DNA from: CAYMSA01 sp964392965
Lineage (GTDB): Bacteria; Actinomycetota; Coriobacteriia; Anaerosomatales; Anaerosomataceae
Direction of reading: 5' to 3'
DNA: 8,204 nt
Assembly: GCA_964392965.1 (NCBI GenBank)
Contig: CAYMSA010000073.1
Coordinates: 1-8,204, forward strand
The position numbers and the translations under genes were made by a program. This document shows, in pieces, positions 5,990-8,204 of this stretch. The notes under the pieces were generated by a model, which saw nothing but the letters and a program-made list of their open reading frames with translations, did not search any database and was not told where the DNA came from. Every line of letters begins with the position of its first letter. The first letter of the stretch is position 1.

Positions 5990-6459
5990 ATGCGGATACG
6001 CAGAATCGTGCTCGTGCTCTGTCTCGCAGCGGCGGTCGTCGGTGTCTCGGCNNNNNNNNNNNNNNNNNNNNNNNNNNNNNNNNNNNNNNNNNNNNNNNNN
6101 NNNNNNNNNNNNNNNNNNNNNNNNNNNNNNNNNNNNNNNNNNNNNNNNNNNGCCAGTATCCGCAGACGTGGGGACTTCCCGGCCCTGACACCAACATCGA
6201 CCATCGCAGAGTCCCCAACCTGCAGACGTACTTCTCGCGGTGTGGCGCCGCGGTGGAGGTGACGCAGGGCGCGGCCGACTACTGGCCGGGCGACATCGTG
6301 ACCTGGAACGTGCATGGCCGTCCGCACATCGGCATCGTCTCCACCGAACAGGCGCGCGGCGGGGGGCGCTATCGCATCGCCCACAACGCAGGCAGGGGCA
6401 CCCGTGTCGAGGACATCCTGTTCGAGTACGAGATCACCGGGCACTACCGGCCGCTGTAG
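5990..6459 (+). CDS. Secreted DUF1287 protein, interrupted by gap
   Basis: The 5' piece (5990-6051) encodes a clear signal peptide, MRIRRIVLVLCLAAAVVGVS, with GGGAGGG (5979-5985) 4 nt before the ATG. After the gap, a different reading frame encodes the C-terminal half of a DUF1287 domain: YPQTWGLPGPD, NIDHRRVPNL (the family signature, Asp codon at 6199), DYWPGDIVTW, HIGIV (His at 6325), and HNAGRGTRVED (His at 6382), ending GHYRPL. The family has a papain-like NlpC/P60-type appearance, and its presumed catalytic Cys should lie in the hidden part. Since the signal is in frame 2 and the domain in frame 1, the gap is not truly 100 bases. Family proteins are about 200 residues, so I expect some 80-90 residues, about 250 nt, to be hidden. 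The protein would be exported and may act on the cell wall, which is inference. Confidence 0.85.
6052..6151. other. Assembly gap, 100 N, not true length
   Basis: This run of exactly 100 N separates the signal peptide from the DUF1287 domain. The two sides are in different frames and most of the domain's N-terminal half is absent, so the number of N is a placeholder and the real gap is probably longer. Confidence 0.95.
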
Positions 6460-6471
6460 GTAGCAGCGGCC
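6449..6471 (+). terminator. GC-rich hairpin over the DUF1287 stop codon
   Basis: GGCCGCTG (6449-6456) and CAGCGGCC (6464-6471) form a perfect 8-bp stem. The 7-nt loop TAGGTAG begins with the stop codon. Only a weak GTGATT follows, so this would be a terminator without a T-tract, or an RNA-stabilising element. Confidence 0.45.
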
Positions 6472-6486
6472 CGGGTGATTACGCGT

Positions 6487-6500
6487 TCCGCATATGCGGA
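6487..6500. promoter_or_regulatory. 14-bp perfect palindrome, possible operator
   Basis: TCCGCATATGCGGA is a perfect palindrome with no central spacer, 30 nt before the RibD-like start codon and outside coding sequence. This is a typical form for a dimeric repressor site. No matching regulator gene lies in the window. Confidence 0.35.
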
Positions 6501-6529
6501 TTGCCGGCGACGAGTCTGCGGAGGTTGTG

Positions 6530-7306
6530 ATGAAGCACCCCCATGTGATCGTGCACACGTTCTGCTCTCTCGATGGCCGCGTCTCGCTCGGACCTGACCG
6601 GACTGCGTTCGATGATGTGGGTGACGTGCGGTGGGGCGATGAATGGGCCTCGGAGAAGGGCATCGACTGTAGTCGGCGCGATCTGATCGAGCGGTTCCAT
6701 CCCCAGGTGTTCCTCGAGGGGAGCGGCTCGTTCGTGCGCGAGGGCGCCGCGCTTCGGCCACTTCCGCAGTCCGAGTACGACGCGGATGAGCTTCTTCAGG
6801 ACTTCCTGCCCGACTCCGTCGTCGGGCGACCGGGACACGTCGGCTGGCTCGCGTGCGTCGACGGCCGTGGGCGCGTCCGGGCCGGGATGAAAGAGTTCCC
6901 GGGATGGGAAGGGTGGCACACGCTCCACCTCGTCGCCACCACGACGCCCGTGGACTACCTCGCCTTCCTGCGCCGGGAGGGGATTCCGTACCTCGTTTCC
7001 GGCGAGGAGCGTGTCGATCTCGCCGGTGCACTCGGCACGATGGCCGAGCTACTCGGCGTGACGTGCGTCATCAGCACGGCGGGTAGCAGGCTCAATGGTG
7101 CGCTGCTGCGCGAGGACCTTGTCGACGAGGTCGACCTCGTGTTTCTGCCCCTGCTCGTGGGCGGTGATACCACGCCTGCCCTGTTTGGCGGCGCGAATCT
7201 GGCTCCCAGCGAGTGGCCGGCCCGGCTCGAGCTGCTGTCGGCCGGGAGTGATGCCGCCGGACGGGTGCATGCGCGGTATCGCGTCGTCCGCCGTGAGGCC
7301 CGGTAG
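6530..7306 (+). CDS. RibD C-terminal / dihydrofolate reductase-like protein
   Basis: This 258-residue protein matches the RibD_C family, NADPH-dependent reductases with a DHFR-like fold. The N-terminal strand and loop VIVHTFCSLDGRVSLG (residues 6-21) is the family opening (SLDG 13-16). The C-terminal signature is GSRLNGALLREDLVDEVDL (from 185), followed by PLLVGGDTTPALF (L208-L-V-G-G212). There is no deaminase domain, so it is not a full bifunctional RibD. Stand-alone members are often of unknown substrate, and a riboflavin-pathway role is possible but not shown. The frame is open upstream to ATG 6494, but ATG 6530 is preferred because GGAGG (6520-6524) lies 5 nt before it and the conserved domain starts at once. 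A 14-bp palindrome and a hairpin separate it from the gene upstream. Confidence 0.88.
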   Translation: MKHPHVIVHTFCSLDGRVSLGPDRTAFDDVGDVRWGDEWASEKGIDCSRRDLIERFHPQVFLEGSGSFVREGAALRPLPQSEYDADELLQDFLPDSVVGRPGHVGWLACVDGRGRVRAGMKEFPGWEGWHTLHLVATTTPVDYLAFLRREGIPYLVSGEERVDLAGALGTMAELLGVTCVISTAGSRLNGALLREDLVDEVDLVFLPLLVGGDTTPALFGGANLAPSEWPARLELLSAGSDAAGRVHARYRVVRREAR

Positions 7307-7320
7307 GGCGTCGCGGGCCT
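7296..7320 (+). terminator. Hairpin over the RibD-like stop codon
   Basis: AGGCCCG (7296-7302) and CGGGCCT (7314-7320) pair perfectly over 7 bp. The 11-nt loop contains the TAG stop (7304-7306). No T-tract follows. A gap of 136 nt to the next gene makes transcription termination here plausible. Confidence 0.4.
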
Positions 7321-7350
7321 GATCCGGAGCTGCCCCAGCGAGCGATGGTT

Positions 7351-7384
7351 CCTGCGCGCAGGGCAGCGCGGCGGAGGGTATGCT
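7351..7384 (+). promoter_or_regulatory. Palindrome and possible -10 box before the HhH gene
   Basis: CCTGCGCGCAGG (7351-7362) is a perfect 12-bp palindrome. TATGCT (7379-7384) could be a -10 box, and its -35 position would fall inside the palindrome, as in many repressor-controlled promoters. No recognisable -35 hexamer is seen, and the palindrome is made of GC repeats, so chance is a serious alternative. A 6-bp inverted repeat (GCAGGC 7390-7395, GCCTGC 7411-7416) lies in the leader. Confidence 0.25.
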
Positions 7385-7442
7385 CTGCAGCAGGCCCCCG
7401 GCGCGAGGACGCCTGCGCTTCATGAGGAGACAGAGGTAGGGG

Positions 7443-7991
7443 ATGGCCGTGACCCTGGCAGACGACATCAGAGAGCTCCGTACCGCCTGCCCGGACTGGG
7501 GTGCCACCGAGGCGCTCAAGGCCGATCTCGCACGGCTGCGCACCCAACGAACGCCGTTCTACCTCACGGGAGACGACCTCGAGTCGATCTTCCGCTGGAA
7601 GCTGAGCGCCCAGTACGGCCGGGGCAAGCGGCTCCGGGACACGAACTCGGAGGCAGCCTATCGCATCGCCACAACGGCCGCCTTCTCGGTGGACGAACCG
7701 GACGACGGCCTGGACCTCGAACTCCGCGTGGGCTTCCTCACGACGCTCCGTGGCGTGGGCGTGCCGGTCGCCTCGGCAATCCTCGCGCTTGTGGAGCCGG
7801 AACGGTACTGTGTGATCGATTTCCGGGGCTGGCGCGCCGTCTTCGGGGAGCGTCGCCAGGCGTTCGGGATTCCGCAGTACAGAGCGTACCTGGGCAGGGT
7901 GCGTGAGGTCGCCGCCGAGCTCGCCTGGTCCCCGCAGGAGACCGACCTCGCTATCTGGGAGCTCGACCGACGGCGGCACGGGGCCGCCTGA
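7443..7991 (+). CDS. Helix-hairpin-helix protein, HhH-GPD glycosylase-like
   Basis: This 182-residue protein contains the helix-hairpin-helix L102-R-G-V-G-V-P-V-A-S-A112, followed by ILALVEPERY and VIDFRGW. In HhH-GPD base-excision glycosylases (MutY and endonuclease III types) the pattern L-x-G-V-G-x-x-T-A is followed about 20 residues later by the catalytic Asp, and Asp126 sits at that place. The Lys of bifunctional enzymes in the hairpin is absent (Val-Pro here). No iron-sulfur cluster cysteines are present and the protein is shorter than full glycosylases. It may bind DNA or be a divergent or non-catalytic relative; function is unproven. The N-terminal half (residues 1-95) is helical and charged, with no recognised domain. 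ATG 7443 has AGAGG (7432-7436) 6 nt upstream. It is followed 22 nt later by the DUF1801 gene, probably as one transcript. Confidence 0.8.
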   Translation: MAVTLADDIRELRTACPDWGATEALKADLARLRTQRTPFYLTGDDLESIFRWKLSAQYGRGKRLRDTNSEAAYRIATTAAFSVDEPDDGLDLELRVGFLTTLRGVGVPVASAILALVEPERYCVIDFRGWRAVFGERRQAFGIPQYRAYLGRVREVAAELAWSPQETDLAIWELDRRRHGAA

Positions 7992-8013
7992 AGAGGGCCG
8001 GAGCGGAGGACTG

Positions 8014-8204
8014 ATGGGAGAGGACGCACTCGGCAGGTTCATCAGCGAGAAGCGGGCGGATGCGGGTCCCGTGGTCGTGGCGCTCGATGCGGCGATTCGG
8101 GGTGCGGCGCCGCTCGATGTGGACATCAAGTGGCGACAGCTCGTGTACGCCCTCGGCGGCGACTTCCATCACTGGATCTGCGCCATCGCGGTCAACAAGA
8201 CGCG
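8014..8204 (+). CDS. DUF1801-domain protein, 3' end outside window
   Basis: The reading frame opens at ATG 8014, with GGAGGA (8005-8010) just upstream, and stays open to the window end, giving 63 residues. The pattern F-I-S-E-K-R, then LDAAIRGAAPLDVDIKWRQL, then VYALGGDFHHWICAIAVNKT fits the start of a DUF1801 (YdhG-like) domain, a small alpha/beta fold of unknown function related to CyaY/YjbR-type folds. The I-K-W motif and the following V-Y are the characteristic part. It begins 22 nt after the HhH gene, so co-transcription is likely. The C-terminal half cannot be judged here. Confidence 0.78.
   Translation, partial: MGEDALGRFISEKRADAGPVVVALDAAIRGAAPLDVDIKWRQLVYALGGDFHHWICAIAVNKT

Noticed and set aside
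5990..6262. Single frame-2 product across the second gap
   Set aside because: After the gap this frame gives an Arg-rich sequence without domain features, whereas frame 1 gives a clear DUF1287 sequence.
7092..8129. 345-codon open frame on the minus strand
   Set aside because: It is opposite the RibD-like, HhH and DUF1801 genes, which have recognisable motifs and ribosome binding sites. The minus-strand product has low-complexity, Arg-rich stretches.

Overview
The window looks like a high-GC actinobacterial genome fragment. My estimate is GC well above 60%, with codons strongly ending in G or C, GTG starts beside ATG, and AGGAGG-type ribosome binding sites. A flavodoxin-ferredoxin fusion (EFR1 type) points to an anaerobic or facultative lifestyle. 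A Coriobacteriia-like actinobacterium would fit, but this is inference from gene content. Two runs of exactly 100 N mark scaffold joins, so this is probably a draft or metagenome-derived assembly. The second run is demonstrably not true length.

Left part (1-3369), all on the plus strand: the 3' end of a metallo-beta-lactamase-fold hydrolase, then a spacer ending in a perfect 11-bp hairpin that contains the ribosome binding site of the next gene. After it comes a tight four-gene run: an Imm5-like 'putative immunity protein', a DinB-type metalloprotein, a short-chain dehydrogenase/reductase (SDR), and a GNAT acetyltransferase that overlaps the SDR by 4 nt.

Middle part (3370-6459): an EFR1 flavodoxin-ferredoxin gene broken by the first gap, a lipoprotein with two related domains, a convergent second lipoprotein of unknown family, then across a divergent promoter region a secreted DUF1287 protein broken by the second gap. 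Three consecutive genes encode exported proteins, so this section concerns the cell envelope.

Right part (6460-8204), plus strand: a RibD C-terminal/DHFR-like reductase preceded by a 14-bp palindrome, then a helix-hairpin-helix protein resembling the HhH-GPD glycosylase core, followed 22 nt later by a DUF1801 gene that runs off the window.

No tRNA, rRNA, CRISPR array, insertion sequence or phage gene was seen. There is no gene-free stretch over 300 bases; the longest is 5755-5989. The genes are mostly single-domain accessory enzymes and I do not see a clear new multi-gene system. The points most worth a second look are the RBS-sequestering hairpin before the immunity-like gene, the HhH/DUF1801 pair, the duplicated-domain lipoprotein, and stop codons placed in hairpin loops.
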